From positions 1 to 7,786 of the forward strand of contig JALAHE010000306.1 in assembly GCA_022712075.1 (NCBI GenBank): a stretch of DNA of 7,786 nucleotides, read 5' to 3'. This DNA is from Galactobacter sp. (lineage in GTDB: Bacteria; Actinomycetota; Actinomycetes; Actinomycetales; Micrococcaceae). The notes below the pieces were generated by a model. That model was given only the letters and a program-made list of their open reading frames with translations. It did not search any database and was not told where the DNA came from. The position numbers were made by a program, and so were the translations under genes. Of this stretch, positions 1 to 6,634 are shown one piece after another (position 1 is the first letter of the stretch; each line of letters starts with the position of its first letter).

Positions 1-1621
1 CCAGGGCGGCGATGGCGGCGCGCAGCTGCGCGAGGCCGGCCGGGGTGTCGCTCAGGCGCAGGCGCAGCACGGGCAGACCGTGCTCGGCCAGGACCTGGGC
101 GTCGCCGTCGGCCTGGGCACGGATGAGCTCGCCGAAGGTGAACTCGCGGCCCGGGATGGGCAGGTCCTCGCCGTCGGAGGCGCTCAGCTGCAAGAACACG
201 CCCTGAGCGGGGCCGCCCTTGTGGAACTGACCGGTGGAGTGCAGGAAGCGCGGGCCCCACCCGAAGGTGACGGGACGCTGCAGCGCCGCTGCCAGCTCAC
301 CGCGGATCTCCTCCAGCTCGGCGAGGCCGATCCGGTCAAGGTAGGCCTGCACGGCAACGTAACCGTCGGTGCCGAGGGCGCCGAAGAGCGCCTTCAGCCC
401 GGTGGCCAGATCGGACACCGCCCCGGAGATGCTGGCGGAGGCACGCAGCTCCACTGCACCGTCGACCGCAACGGGCGCCTCGGGCGCCGGGGTCGCGTCG
501 AGCAGGCCGCGCGCGGCGGCCTTCGCGGCCTCCACATCGGGCTGATCGAAGGGATTGATCCCCAGCAGGTAGCCAGCCACGGCCGTCGCGTGCTCCCAGA
601 TGGCAAATTGCGTGCCGAGGGAGCCGGAGAGCAGGAGCTGATCGCTCACCGCCGCGTCACTGTCGGCGCCGGCGGGGGCGTCGAGATCCGGCACGAGGCG
701 GATGAGGCGAACGTCGGCGAAGTTGCCGACGGCGTCGGCGTCACCCGGGTGCGCGGCGACGGGCAGGACGCCCTTGCCGAGCTTGCCCGTGGACTCCGCG
801 ATGAGCTGCTCGGCCCAATCGGCGAAGCCGACCAGGCCGGAGGCCTCGTCCACGATCACGATCTTGTTCTTCGCGGGGGCGGAGCCGGCGAGGGCCACGC
901 CGAGCGCGAGCCCGGGGTTCGCCTCGTCGTCCTCCGCGAGCTCCTCCTCGGCGGCCTCGGCATCGTCGAGGAGCTCGATGATGTCGGCGCCGGCCAGGCC
1001 GGAGGGGACCAGACCGAAGGCGGTGAGCGCGGAGTAGCGTCCGCCCACGTTCGGATCGGCGTTGAAGACGCGGTAGCCGGCCTCGCGGGCCGAAGCGTCA
1101 AGCGGCGAGCCCGGATCCGTGACGACCACGATGCGCTGCGCGGGATCGATGCCGGCGTCGGTGAACGCCTGCTCAAAGATGCGGCGCTGCGAGTCAGTCT
1201 CCAGCGTGGAGCCGGACTTCGAGGACACGACGAGGACGGTCGCCTCGATGCGGTCCTCGACGGCGCGGCGCACCATCGTGGGATCGGTCGAGTCGAGCAC
1301 GGTCAGCTCCACGCCGGCCGTGCGCGTGATGACCTCGGGCGCGAGCGAGGAGCCGCCCATGCCGGCGAGCACCACGCGGTCGACGCCCTGGGCACGCAGC
1401 TCGTCACGCAGCGCCAGGATCGGCTCCACGAGCGGGCGGGACGCGGCCGAGGGATGTACCCAGCCGAGGCGGATCGACGCCTCGGGCTGGGCCTCGGGGC
1501 CCCACAGGGTGTCGTCGAGGGCGGCGAGGCGCGAGGCGAAGCGCGCCTCCACCAGGCCGGGCAGCTGCTCATCGAGCACGGTCGCGGCGTCCCCGCCGAC
1601 GGCGATGCCAAAGTTCGTCAT
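1..1621 (-). CDS. pgi: glucose-6-phosphate isomerase, 3' end cut off by window edge
   Basis: Cytosolic isomerase interconverting glucose-6-P and fructose-6-P, joining glycolysis to the pentose phosphate products of the two genes upstream. 540 codons are visible from ATG; the C-terminus lies beyond the left edge, so only a short tail is probably missing. Visible sugar-isomerase (SIS) signatures: GMGGSS (residues 87-92) and SSKSGST (133-139), which bind the phosphate; NVGGRYS (191-197), a classical PGI signature; AESTGK (275-280) with the likely catalytic Glu275; WEHATAVAG (342-350); and INPFDQPDVEAAK (355-367), the second PGI signature with catalytic Lys367. After this comes an additional C-terminal part with HSTGQFHKGG (461-470). 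The sequence resembles the isomerase half of fused transaldolase/phosphoglucose isomerase proteins more than the E. coli enzyme. An acidic stretch (about 214-236) separates the two SIS halves. The ATG lies 1 nt after the tal stop with a strong Shine-Dalgarno site, so it is very likely co-transcribed and translationally coupled. Function is confident; subfamily assignment is inference. Confidence 0.95.
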   Translation of the reverse strand, partial: MTNFGIAVGGDAATVLDEQLPGLVEARFASRLAALDDTLWGPEAQPEASIRLGWVHPSAASRPLVEPILALRDELRAQGVDRVVLAGMGGSSLAPEVITRTAGVELTVLDSTDPTMVRRAVEDRIEATVLVVSSKSGSTLETDSQRRIFEQAFTDAGIDPAQRIVVVTDPGSPLDASAREAGYRVFNADPNVGGRYSALTAFGLVPSGLAGADIIELLDDAEAAEEELAEDDEANPGLALGVALAGSAPAKNKIVIVDEASGLVGFADWAEQLIAESTGKLGKGVLPVAAHPGDADAVGNFADVRLIRLVPDLDAPAGADSDAAVSDQLLLSGSLGTQFAIWEHATAVAGYLLGINPFDQPDVEAAKAAARGLLDATPAPEAPVAVDGAVELRASASISGAVSDLATGLKALFGALGTDGYVAVQAYLDRIGLAELEEIRGELAAALQRPVTFGWGPRFLHSTGQFHKGGPAQGVFLQLSASDGEDLPIPGREFTFGELIRAQADGDAQVLAEHGLPVLRLRLSDTPAGLAQLRAAIAAL

Positions 1622-1622
1622 G

Positions 1623-2738
1623 TCAGGCCTCCCCGCGGGCGGCGTCGAGCGAGGCCTGGAGGTTCTCCAGGAGCTCGGCCCACGCGACGTCGAACTTCTC
1701 CACGCCCTCGGTCTCCAGCTTGGAGACGACCTCGTCGTAGTCGATACCGAGTGCCGCGAGGGCGTCGAGCACGGCGTCGGAGGCCTCGTAGGTGCCGGAC
1801 ACCGTGTCGGTGCCGTCCCCGCCGTGGTCAGCCACGGCGTCGAGCGTCTTCTCCGGCATGGTGTTGACCGTGCCGGGAGCCACCAGGCCGTCGACGTACA
1901 GCGTGTCGGGGTAGGCCGGGTTCTTGACGCCGGTGGAGGCCCACAGGGGGCGCTGCGGGCGGGCGCCGGCGTCGGCCAGCGTGGCCCAGCGCTCGGAGTC
2001 GATGGACTCCTCGAAGACCTGGTAGGCCAGGCGGGCGTTGGCCAGGCCGGCCTTGCCGCGCAGGGCGAGGGCCTCGTCGGTGCCGAGGGCGTCGAGGCGG
2101 CCGTCGATCTCCGCGTCGACGCGCGAGACGAAGAAGGAGGCGACCGAGTGGATCTTCGAGAGGTCGAGGCCTGCGGCCTTGGCCTTCTCGAGGCCCACGA
2201 GGAAGGCGTTGACGACGGCGCGGTAGCGCTCGAGGTCGAAGATCAGCGTGACGTTGACGCTGATGCCCGCCGCGAGGACCTCGGAGATGGCCGGGAGGCC
2301 CTCGGGGGTCGCGGGGATCTTGATCAGGACGTTGTCCTTGCCGACCTTGGCGAAGAGCTCCTTGGCCTGCGCCACGGTGGCCGCCGTGTCGTGGGCCAGG
2401 CGCGGGTCGACCTCGATCGACACGCGGCCGTCGACGCCGTCGGTGGCCGCCGCCACGCCGGCGAAGACGTCGCACGCGTCGGCGACGTCGCGCGTGGTGA
2501 TCTCCACGACGGCGGTGTCGACGTCCGCGCCGGCGGCGGCGAGCTCGGCCACCTGCGCCGCGTAGGACTCGCCCTGGGACAGGGCGGCGGCGAAGATCGA
2601 CGGGTTCGTCGTGACGCCGCTGACGTCCTTGTCCTCGATCAGCGCGGCGAGCGAGCCGGAGGTGAGGCGCTCGCGGGAGAGGTCATCCAGCCACAGGGAG
2701 ACCCCTGCGCCGGCCAGTGCACTGGTGTGTGTGCTCAT
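1623..2738 (-). CDS. tal: transaldolase
   Basis: Cytosolic enzyme of the non-oxidative pentose phosphate pathway that moves a dihydroxyacetone unit from sedoheptulose-7-P to glyceraldehyde-3-P, giving erythrose-4-P and fructose-6-P. It is a single (beta/alpha)8 domain of 371 aa, the length typical of the actinobacterial/mycobacterial branch rather than the ~317-aa E. coli TalB type. Visible landmarks: DDL near residue 18 (active-site Asp), signature GVTTNPSIF (41-49), SIEVDP (107-112) with the conserved Glu109, VLIKIPAT (137-144) with the Schiff-base Lys140, NVTLIF (162-167) with Thr164, and SVASFFVSR (198-206) with the phosphate-binding Arg206. No expected catalytic residue is missing. The ATG start is supported by AAGGAAG upstream. 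It lies 32 nt after the tkt stop and 1 nt before pgi, so it is the middle gene of a tkt-tal-pgi operon. Its product fructose-6-P is the substrate of the next enzyme. High certainty. Confidence 0.97.
   Translation of the reverse strand: MSTHTSALAGAGVSLWLDDLSRERLTSGSLAALIEDKDVSGVTTNPSIFAAALSQGESYAAQVAELAAAGADVDTAVVEITTRDVADACDVFAGVAAATDGVDGRVSIEVDPRLAHDTAATVAQAKELFAKVGKDNVLIKIPATPEGLPAISEVLAAGISVNVTLIFDLERYRAVVNAFLVGLEKAKAAGLDLSKIHSVASFFVSRVDAEIDGRLDALGTDEALALRGKAGLANARLAYQVFEESIDSERWATLADAGARPQRPLWASTGVKNPAYPDTLYVDGLVAPGTVNTMPEKTLDAVADHGGDGTDTVSGTYEASDAVLDALAALGIDYDEVVSKLETEGVEKFDVAWAELLENLQASLDAARGEA
1628..1634 (-). promoter_or_regulatory. ribosome binding site of pgi inside the tal 3' end
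   Basis: On the minus strand GGGGAGG ends 6 nt before the pgi ATG and lies within the last codons of tal. It fixes the pgi start and suggests that ribosomes finishing tal re-initiate at pgi (junction reads TGA-C-ATG). Confidence 0.8.
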
Positions 2739-2744
2739 GCTCTG

Positions 2745-2751
2745 CTTCCTT
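2745..2751 (-). promoter_or_regulatory. ribosome binding site of tal
   Basis: AAGGAAG on the minus strand, 6 nt before the tal ATG, within the 32-nt tkt-tal gap. That gap holds no hairpin or obvious promoter, which supports read-through transcription from tkt. Confidence 0.75.
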
Positions 2752-2770
2752 AGATGTGAGGTTCGAGGGT

Positions 2771-4867
2771 TCAGGCGGTGGCGGCGATCGAGGCGCGGGC
2801 GGCCTCGATCACGGCGGCGGTGGTGATGCCGAACTCGGTGTAGAGGGTCTTCTCGTCCGCGGAGGCGCCGAAGTGATCAAGGGTGACGAGGCGGCCGGCG
2901 TCGCCGACGAACTCGTGCCAGCCCTGGCTGGAGGCGGCCTCGACGGCGACGCGGGCGCGCACGGCGGCCGGCAGGACCAGCTCGCGGTACTCGGCGCTCT
3001 GCGCGCGGAACCACTCGACCGACGGCATCGAGACGACGCGGGTGGGGACACCCTCGGCCTCGAGCGCGGTCTGCGCCTCGACGGCGAGCTGCACCTCGGA
3101 ACCCGTGCCGATGAGGATGACCTCGGGGGCGCCGTTGGAGGCGTCCTTCAGCGTGTAACCGCCGCGCGAGACCAGCTCGGCCGAGGCGAAGCCCTCGTCG
3201 CCGCGGGGGAAGGTCGGGACGTTCTGGCGGGTCAGGACGATGCCGGTCGGGTGGTCCTGGATCTCCAGCATGCGGCGCCAGGCCTGCGCCGTCTCGTTGG
3301 CGTCCGCGGGGCGGATGACGTCGAGATTCGGGATGGCGCGCAGCGAGGCGAGCTGCTCCACCGGCTGGTGGGTCGGGCCGTCCTCGCCCAGGCCGATGGA
3401 ATCGTGCGTCCACACGTAGATGGACGGGATGCCCATCAGCGCGGAGAGACGGATCGCCGGGCGCTGGTAGTCGGAGAAGATGAGGAACGTGCCGGAGAAG
3501 GCGCGGGTCGTGGAGCTCGTCACGATGCCGTTGACGATCGCCGCGGCGGCGTGCTCGCGGATGCCGAAGTGCAGCACGCGGCCGGCCGGGTCGGCGTTCC
3601 AGGACTTCGTGGTCCACTCGACGGGGTTGAAGGACTTGGCGCCCTCGATCGTCGTGTTGTTGGAGCCGGCGAGGTCGGCGGAGCCGCCCCAGAGCTCGGG
3701 CAGCACGGGGGCCACGGCGTTGATGACCTGGCCCGAGGCAACGCGGGTGGAGACGGCCTTGCCGGACTCGAAGACCGGCAGGGAATCCAGCCAACCGTCG
3801 GGGAACTCGCCGCGCGTGATGCGCTCGTATTCGGCGACCAGCTCGGGGGAGGTGCGCTCGCGCCAGGCGGCCATCGAGGCATCCCACTCGGCGTGGGCGG
3901 CCGCGCCGCGCTCCGAGACGGAGCGGGCGTGGGCCAGCACGTCGGCGTCGATCGCGAAGTGAGCTTCAGGATCGAAGCCGAGCACGGTCTTCAGGCCGGC
4001 GAGCTCCTCGGCGCCGAGCTTGGAGCCGTGGATGCCGCCAGTGTTCTGCTTGCCGGGCGAGGGCCAGCCGATGATGGTGCGCAGGGAGATGATGGAGGGC
4101 TTGGAGGTCTCGGCCTCGGCCGCCTTGATGGCGGCGTCGAGCTCGCCCAGGTCCTCGACGTACTCGCCGGTCTTGGTCCAGTCCACCTTCTGGGTGTGCC
4201 AGCCGTACGCCTCGTAGCGCGCCAGCACGTCCTCCGTGAACGCCACGTCGGTGTCGTCCTCGATGGAGATCTTGTTGTCGTCGTAGATGACCACGAGGTT
4301 GCCGAGCTGCTGGTGGCCGGCGAGCGAGCTGGCCTCGGCCGTGACACCCTCCTGCAGATCGCCGTCGGAGGCGATGACGTAGACGCGGTGGTCGAACGGC
4401 GAGGTGCCTGCGGGCGCCTCGGCGTCGAAGAGGCCACGCAGGCGGCGCTGCGCGTAGGCGAAGCCAACCGAGGTGGCGAGGCCCTGGCCCAGCGGGCCCG
4501 TGGTCATCTCCACGCCGGCCGTGTGGCCGTACTCCGGGTGGCCCGGGGTGAGGGCGCCCCACGTGCGCAGCGCCTCGAGGTCCTTCATTTCCAGGCCGTA
4601 GCCGGAGAGGAAGAGCTGCAGGTACAGCGTGAGCGAGGTGTGGCCGGGGGAGAGGATGAAGCGGTCGCGGCCGAGCCAATCGGCATCGGAGGGATCGTGG
4701 CGCAGGTGGCGCTGGAAGAGCAGATACGCGGCGGGGGCCAGCGAGATCGCGGTGCCTGGGTGGCCGTTGCCGACCTTTTCGACCGCGTCGGCGGCCAGGA
4801 CACGCGCGGTGTCGACGGCGCGCTGGTCTGCTTCGCTCCACACGAGCGAGGTCTCAGTGTTAGACAC
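2771..4867 (-). CDS. tkt: transketolase
   Basis: Thiamine-diphosphate- and Mg-dependent enzyme moving a two-carbon ketol unit between xylulose-5-P and ribose-5-P or erythrose-4-P; cytosolic, homodimeric. 698 aa, a full-length member. Order: N-terminal PP domain (about 1-330), Pyr domain (about 365-540), C-terminal domain (about 560-698). Visible residues: GHPG (35-38), SPGH with His75, TTGPLGQG (122-129), ASDGDLQEG (166-174) followed by DDNK (196-199), which form the TPP/Mg motif, GGIHG with His279, FGIREHA with catalytic Glu438 (434-440), FSDYQRP (464-470), and DSIGLGEDGPTHQP with His500 (489-502). The first Gly of the usual GDG is Ser here, which I recall as normal in actinobacterial enzymes. 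The GTG start is chosen because GGAGG sits 8 nt upstream and the protein then begins just before the conserved region; the frame is open for 95 further codons upstream but shows no family similarity or Shine-Dalgarno site at the next ATG. First gene of the tkt-tal-pgi operon, divergent from ctaB. Confidence 0.97.
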   Translation of the reverse strand: MSNTETSLVWSEADQRAVDTARVLAADAVEKVGNGHPGTAISLAPAAYLLFQRHLRHDPSDADWLGRDRFILSPGHTSLTLYLQLFLSGYGLEMKDLEALRTWGALTPGHPEYGHTAGVEMTTGPLGQGLATSVGFAYAQRRLRGLFDAEAPAGTSPFDHRVYVIASDGDLQEGVTAEASSLAGHQQLGNLVVIYDDNKISIEDDTDVAFTEDVLARYEAYGWHTQKVDWTKTGEYVEDLGELDAAIKAAEAETSKPSIISLRTIIGWPSPGKQNTGGIHGSKLGAEELAGLKTVLGFDPEAHFAIDADVLAHARSVSERGAAAHAEWDASMAAWRERTSPELVAEYERITRGEFPDGWLDSLPVFESGKAVSTRVASGQVINAVAPVLPELWGGSADLAGSNNTTIEGAKSFNPVEWTTKSWNADPAGRVLHFGIREHAAAAIVNGIVTSSTTRAFSGTFLIFSDYQRPAIRLSALMGIPSIYVWTHDSIGLGEDGPTHQPVEQLASLRAIPNLDVIRPADANETAQAWRRMLEIQDHPTGIVLTRQNVPTFPRGDEGFASAELVSRGGYTLKDASNGAPEVILIGTGSEVQLAVEAQTALEAEGVPTRVVSMPSVEWFRAQSAEYRELVLPAAVRARVAVEAASSQGWHEFVGDAGRLVTLDHFGASADEKTLYTEFGITTAAVIEAARASIAATA

Positions 4868-4875
4868 CTTGGTTT

Positions 4876-4880
4876 CCTCC
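4876..4880 (-). promoter_or_regulatory. ribosome binding site of tkt (decides GTG start)
   Basis: GGAGG on the minus strand with 8 nt to the GTG at 4867. The next upstream in-frame ATG (4906) has no comparable purine-rich site, so the GTG is the better start. Confidence 0.85.
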
Positions 4881-4895
4881 GAGAATCCGGGCTTC

Positions 4896-4919
4896 GCCTG
4901 CCGCATTGATTGGGCAGGC
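4896..4919 (-). repeat. small inverted repeat in the tkt leader
   Basis: GCCTGCC and GGCAGGC form a perfect 7-bp stem around a 10-nt A/T-rich loop, ending 16 nt before the tkt Shine-Dalgarno site. It could fold in the tkt mRNA leader, but a 7-bp GC stem is not rare at this base composition, so a function is only a possibility. Confidence 0.35.
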
Positions 4920-5083
4920 CTGGCTGAGGCGGAGGGCGGGTCACGACGGCGCAGGGATGCGGTGTCGTGCTGCCCTGGACGCTTACCGTGCTCCACCCTA
5001 ACGCCGATGCCCCCATCGCACAGATACATTGCGTCACCTCGTGGCGTCATCCGGCTCACGCGACCGCCGCCGCGCCCGCGTGT

Positions 5084-5098
5084 TCTACACGCTGTAGA
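5084..5098. promoter_or_regulatory. palindromic operator candidate upstream of ctaB
   Basis: TCTACA-CGC-TGTAGA is a perfect 6-bp dyad with a 3-nt centre. It ends 40 nt before the ctaB ATG and overlaps the candidate -10 element, a position where a bound protein would repress ctaB. TACA/TGTA half-sites recall operators of the BlaI/CopY family, but those usually have other spacings, so no regulator is assigned. Confidence 0.4.
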
Positions 5099-5100
5099 CT
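5095..5100 (+). promoter_or_regulatory. candidate -10 element of ctaB
   Basis: TAGACT matches TAnnnT and lies 38 nt before the ctaB ATG, which would give a leader of about 30 nt. No convincing -35 hexamer is found 16-18 nt upstream, where the sequence is GC-rich, so this is tentative. Confidence 0.3.
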
Positions 5101-5122
5101 GAGTGGGATCACCTGTGCCGTT

Positions 5123-5129
5123 GAAGAGG
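5123..5129 (+). promoter_or_regulatory. ribosome binding site of ctaB
   Basis: GAAGAGG ends 9 nt before the ATG at 5139 but only 3 nt before the in-frame ATG at 5133. The spacing favours 5139 as the start. Confidence 0.6.
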
Positions 5130-5138
5130 TCCATGCGC

Positions 5139-6119
5139 ATGTCCACCACCACCGCCCCAGCGGCGCCGCAGCGGACGGATCTGTCGATCCGTCAGCCCGG
5201 CGAGGCCCTGGGGGCGTTCATCTCTCGCAAGTCGAAGGCGTACGTGGCGCTCACGAAGCCCCGCGTCATCGAATTGCTCCTCGTGACGACCCTGCCCACG
5301 ATGCTGCTCGCGCAGCGCGGCTGGCCGGACGTCATCACGATGGTCGCCACGATGGCCGGCGGCGCCCTCGCCGCCGGGTCCGCCGGCGCCTTCAATTGCT
5401 ACTTCGATCGCGACGTCGATCAGATCATGAAGCGCACCAAGAACCGCCCGCTCGTGACAGGCGAGATCACCCCGGGTAAGGCGCTCGCCTTCGCCTGGAT
5501 CGTGGGTGCCGTCTCGATCGCGATCCTGTGGGCGGGGACCAATCTGCTCGCCGCCGTGCTCGGTGTCGTCGCGATCCTGCTCTACGTGGTCTTCTACACG
5601 CTGATCCTGAAGCGCCACACCACCCAGAACATCGTCTGGGGCGGCGTTGCAGGCTGCATGCCCGTCTTCATCGCCTGGGCCGCCGTCACGAACCGCATCG
5701 AGTGGCCAGCAGTGGTCCTCTTCCTCGTGATCTTCCTCTGGACGCCCTCGCACTACTGGCCGCTGTCCATGAAGTACGCCGACGACTACGAGGCCGCCGA
5801 GCTGCCCATGCTCGGCGCCGTGGCCGCCGGCCGCACCGTCTCCGCCCAGGTTGTCCTGTACGCGTGGGCCACCGTGGCCTGCTCGCTTCTGCTCATCCCC
5901 ATGGGCGCGGTGGGCATCGTCTACACCGTGGTTTCGCTCGCGGTGGGCGGATGGTTCATCGCCGAGACGCACCGCCTCTACGGCGAGGCCCAGACCGACC
6001 ACAACCCGAAGTCGCTCAACCGCAAGGCCATGCGCGTCTTCCACTTCTCCAACCTGTACCTGACCTTCCTCTTCATCGCCGTGGCGATCGATCCCTTCGT
6101 GGGGCAGCCGCTGCTGTAG
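5139..6119 (+). CDS. ctaB: protoheme IX farnesyltransferase (heme O synthase)
   Basis: UbiA-type prenyltransferase of the cytoplasmic membrane that adds a hydroxyethylfarnesyl group to heme B to give heme O, the precursor of heme A for aa3-type cytochrome c oxidase. 326 aa, family-typical. After a hydrophilic N-terminal tail (1-30) comes ALTKPRVIELLLVTTLPTM, the usual entry to the first membrane helix, then the prenyl-diphosphate/Mg motif NCYFDRDVD (86-94; Asn86, Asp90, Asp94) with KRTKNRPL (98-105), the WTPSHYWPLSMKYADDYEAAELPML block (201-225) carrying the second Asp-rich motif, and FHFSNLYLTFLF (301-312) in the last helix. Seven to nine hydrophobic segments can be traced. The start was chosen from Shine-Dalgarno spacing; an ATG two codons earlier and a GTG at 5103 are less likely. 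Divergent from tkt and convergent with ctaA, whose product uses its product. Single-gene transcript suggested by the hairpin right after the stop. High certainty. Confidence 0.96.
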   Translation: MSTTTAPAAPQRTDLSIRQPGEALGAFISRKSKAYVALTKPRVIELLLVTTLPTMLLAQRGWPDVITMVATMAGGALAAGSAGAFNCYFDRDVDQIMKRTKNRPLVTGEITPGKALAFAWIVGAVSIAILWAGTNLLAAVLGVVAILLYVVFYTLILKRHTTQNIVWGGVAGCMPVFIAWAAVTNRIEWPAVVLFLVIFLWTPSHYWPLSMKYADDYEAAELPMLGAVAAGRTVSAQVVLYAWATVACSLLLIPMGAVGIVYTVVSLAVGGWFIAETHRLYGEAQTDHNPKSLNRKAMRVFHFSNLYLTFLFIAVAIDPFVGQPLL

Positions 6120-6143
6120 GGAACGCCACCGGTCTTCTTCAGC

Positions 6144-6180
6144 CAACGGGCCCGCGTCGCATGTCGACGCGGGCCCGTTG
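6144..6180 (+). terminator. hairpin terminator after ctaB
   Basis: A perfect 16-bp inverted repeat (arms 6144-6159 and 6165-6180, core CGGGCCCGCGTCG) with a 5-nt loop begins 25 nt after the ctaB stop. No T-run follows; such stem-only terminators are common in actinobacteria. Termination is inferred from structure and position. Confidence 0.75.
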
Positions 6181-6211
6181 CGTTCCAGCGCGTGGTGACC
6201 GCGGGCGGCGT

Positions 6212-6270
6212 CTCGCGTCTTTCTGGGGTCTCCGCGCCTCTTTGTTGCGGAGACGCCAGAAAGACGCGAG
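6212..6270. repeat. long near-perfect inverted repeat (24-nt arms)
   Basis: Arms 6212-6235 and 6247-6270 pair over 24 positions with one mismatch (G6227 opposite G6255) around an 11-nt loop. The arms begin CTCGCGTCTTTCTGG and end with its complement. It starts 31 nt after the ctaB terminator. It could be a second, backup terminator, a REP-like dispersed palindrome, or a structured RNA element; the window alone cannot decide. The inverted repeat itself is directly visible. Confidence 0.8.
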
Positions 6271-6512
6271 GAGAGGGTGTGGGAAGCGCTCGACGGCGCG
6301 TGGTCGGGTCGCCCGGGCGCGTGACGGCCAGGGTGGGCCAGCCCGGCGGCGGACGGCTGGGTGAGGCGCGGCGGCGCGTCGCCGCGCCGTGCGGTAGCCG
6401 CCCCGACGGCGGGAGGCGAGCCCGCGCCGTCGAGCAGTCATGGGCCGAGGGAAGCGGCCGGTGCCGGCGGACGGGGCCGTGCACCGGCCCCCGGTATGCA
6501 CCCGGCTATGGT

Positions 6513-6577
6513 CCGATTTTTGTCGTCTCAGGGTGTATCAACCGGACCTACTGGTCAGTACGCGGACAAGAAATCGG
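6513..6577. repeat. imperfect inverted repeat flanking a small dyad in an A/T-richer island
   Basis: CCGATTTTTGTC (6513-6524) and GACAAGAAATCGG (6565-6577) are complementary apart from one bulged base, with about 40 nt between. Inside lies TACTG-GT-CAGTA (6549-6560), a perfect 5-bp dyad. Half the bases in 6511-6560 are A/T, against one in five in 6421-6480. The right arm partly overlaps the foot of the ctaA terminator, so the two folds would compete. No function can be assigned. Confidence 0.45.
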
Positions 6578-6616
6578 CCGGTGCCCGCCTCGCGGACTGC
6601 GAGGCGGGCACCGGCC
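6576..6616 (-). terminator. hairpin terminator after ctaA
   Basis: A perfect 18-bp inverted repeat (arms 6576-6593 and 6599-6616, core GGTGCCCGCCTCGC) with a 5-nt loop starts 18 nt after the ctaA stop on the minus strand. It is followed by GATTTCTTG, a modest T-rich tail, as in an intrinsic terminator. It could also stop transcripts coming from ctaB. Confidence 0.85.
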
Positions 6617-6634
6617 CTCATGCTTGGTTGAGCG

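Larger units (their letters stand above)
4868..5138. promoter_or_regulatory. divergent tkt / ctaB promoter region
   Basis: 271 nt without a convincing gene, lying between the divergently read tkt (minus) and ctaB (plus). Promoters for both must lie here or, for tkt, possibly inside ctaB. Seen: the tkt leader hairpin, a short dyad CGATG-CCCC-CATCG at 5005-5018, a direct repeat GCGTCA at 5031 and 5044 (13-nt period), and the TCTACA/TGTAGA dyad near ctaB. On the minus strand TAGGGT (4995-5000) fits the loose actinobacterial TAnnnT -10 pattern for tkt, but I see no good -35 partner. The frame continuing from tkt across this stretch is treated as non-coding. Confidence 0.6.
6120..6634. other. 515-nt intergenic region between convergent ctaB and ctaA, rich in inverted repeats
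   Basis: No credible gene: the open frames here have no start context and no recognisable protein character. What it holds from left to right: the ctaB terminator; a 24-nt-arm inverted repeat (6212-6270); smaller stems at 6365-6388 (9 bp, 6-nt loop), 6404-6432 (10 bp with a 2-nt bulge) and 6473-6491 (7 bp, 5-nt loop), all within chance range for such GC-rich DNA; a less GC-rich island at about 6496-6575; and the ctaA terminator at its right end. Confidence 0.7.

Noticed and set aside
80..1867. 595-codon open frame on the plus strand
   Set aside because: It lies antisense to pgi and the tal 3' end; its product has Arg/Gly/Glu-rich composition without domains, the usual mirror of a GC-rich coding gene.
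2717..4909. 730-codon open frame on the plus strand
   Set aside because: Antisense to the entire transketolase gene, which has all catalytic motifs; the antisense product is a low-complexity shadow.
4868..5152. N-terminal extension of transketolase by up to 95 codons
   Set aside because: The frame is open, but the extension is not transketolase-like, would overlap the ctaB start, and the GTG at 4867 has an ideal Shine-Dalgarno site.
5109..6146. 345-codon open frame on the minus strand
   Set aside because: Antisense to ctaB, which has clear UbiA motifs; no recognisable protein character.
6365..6491. Small GC stems at 6365-6388, 6404-6432 and 6473-6491 as separate regulatory elements
   Set aside because: Stems of 7-10 bp are expected by chance in such GC-rich sequence; listed only under the intergenic entry.
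6120..6634. tRNA, riboswitch, CRISPR or transposon end in the long gap
   Set aside because: No cloverleaf or TTC-type loop, no regularly spaced repeats, and no transposase remnant or target duplication was seen.
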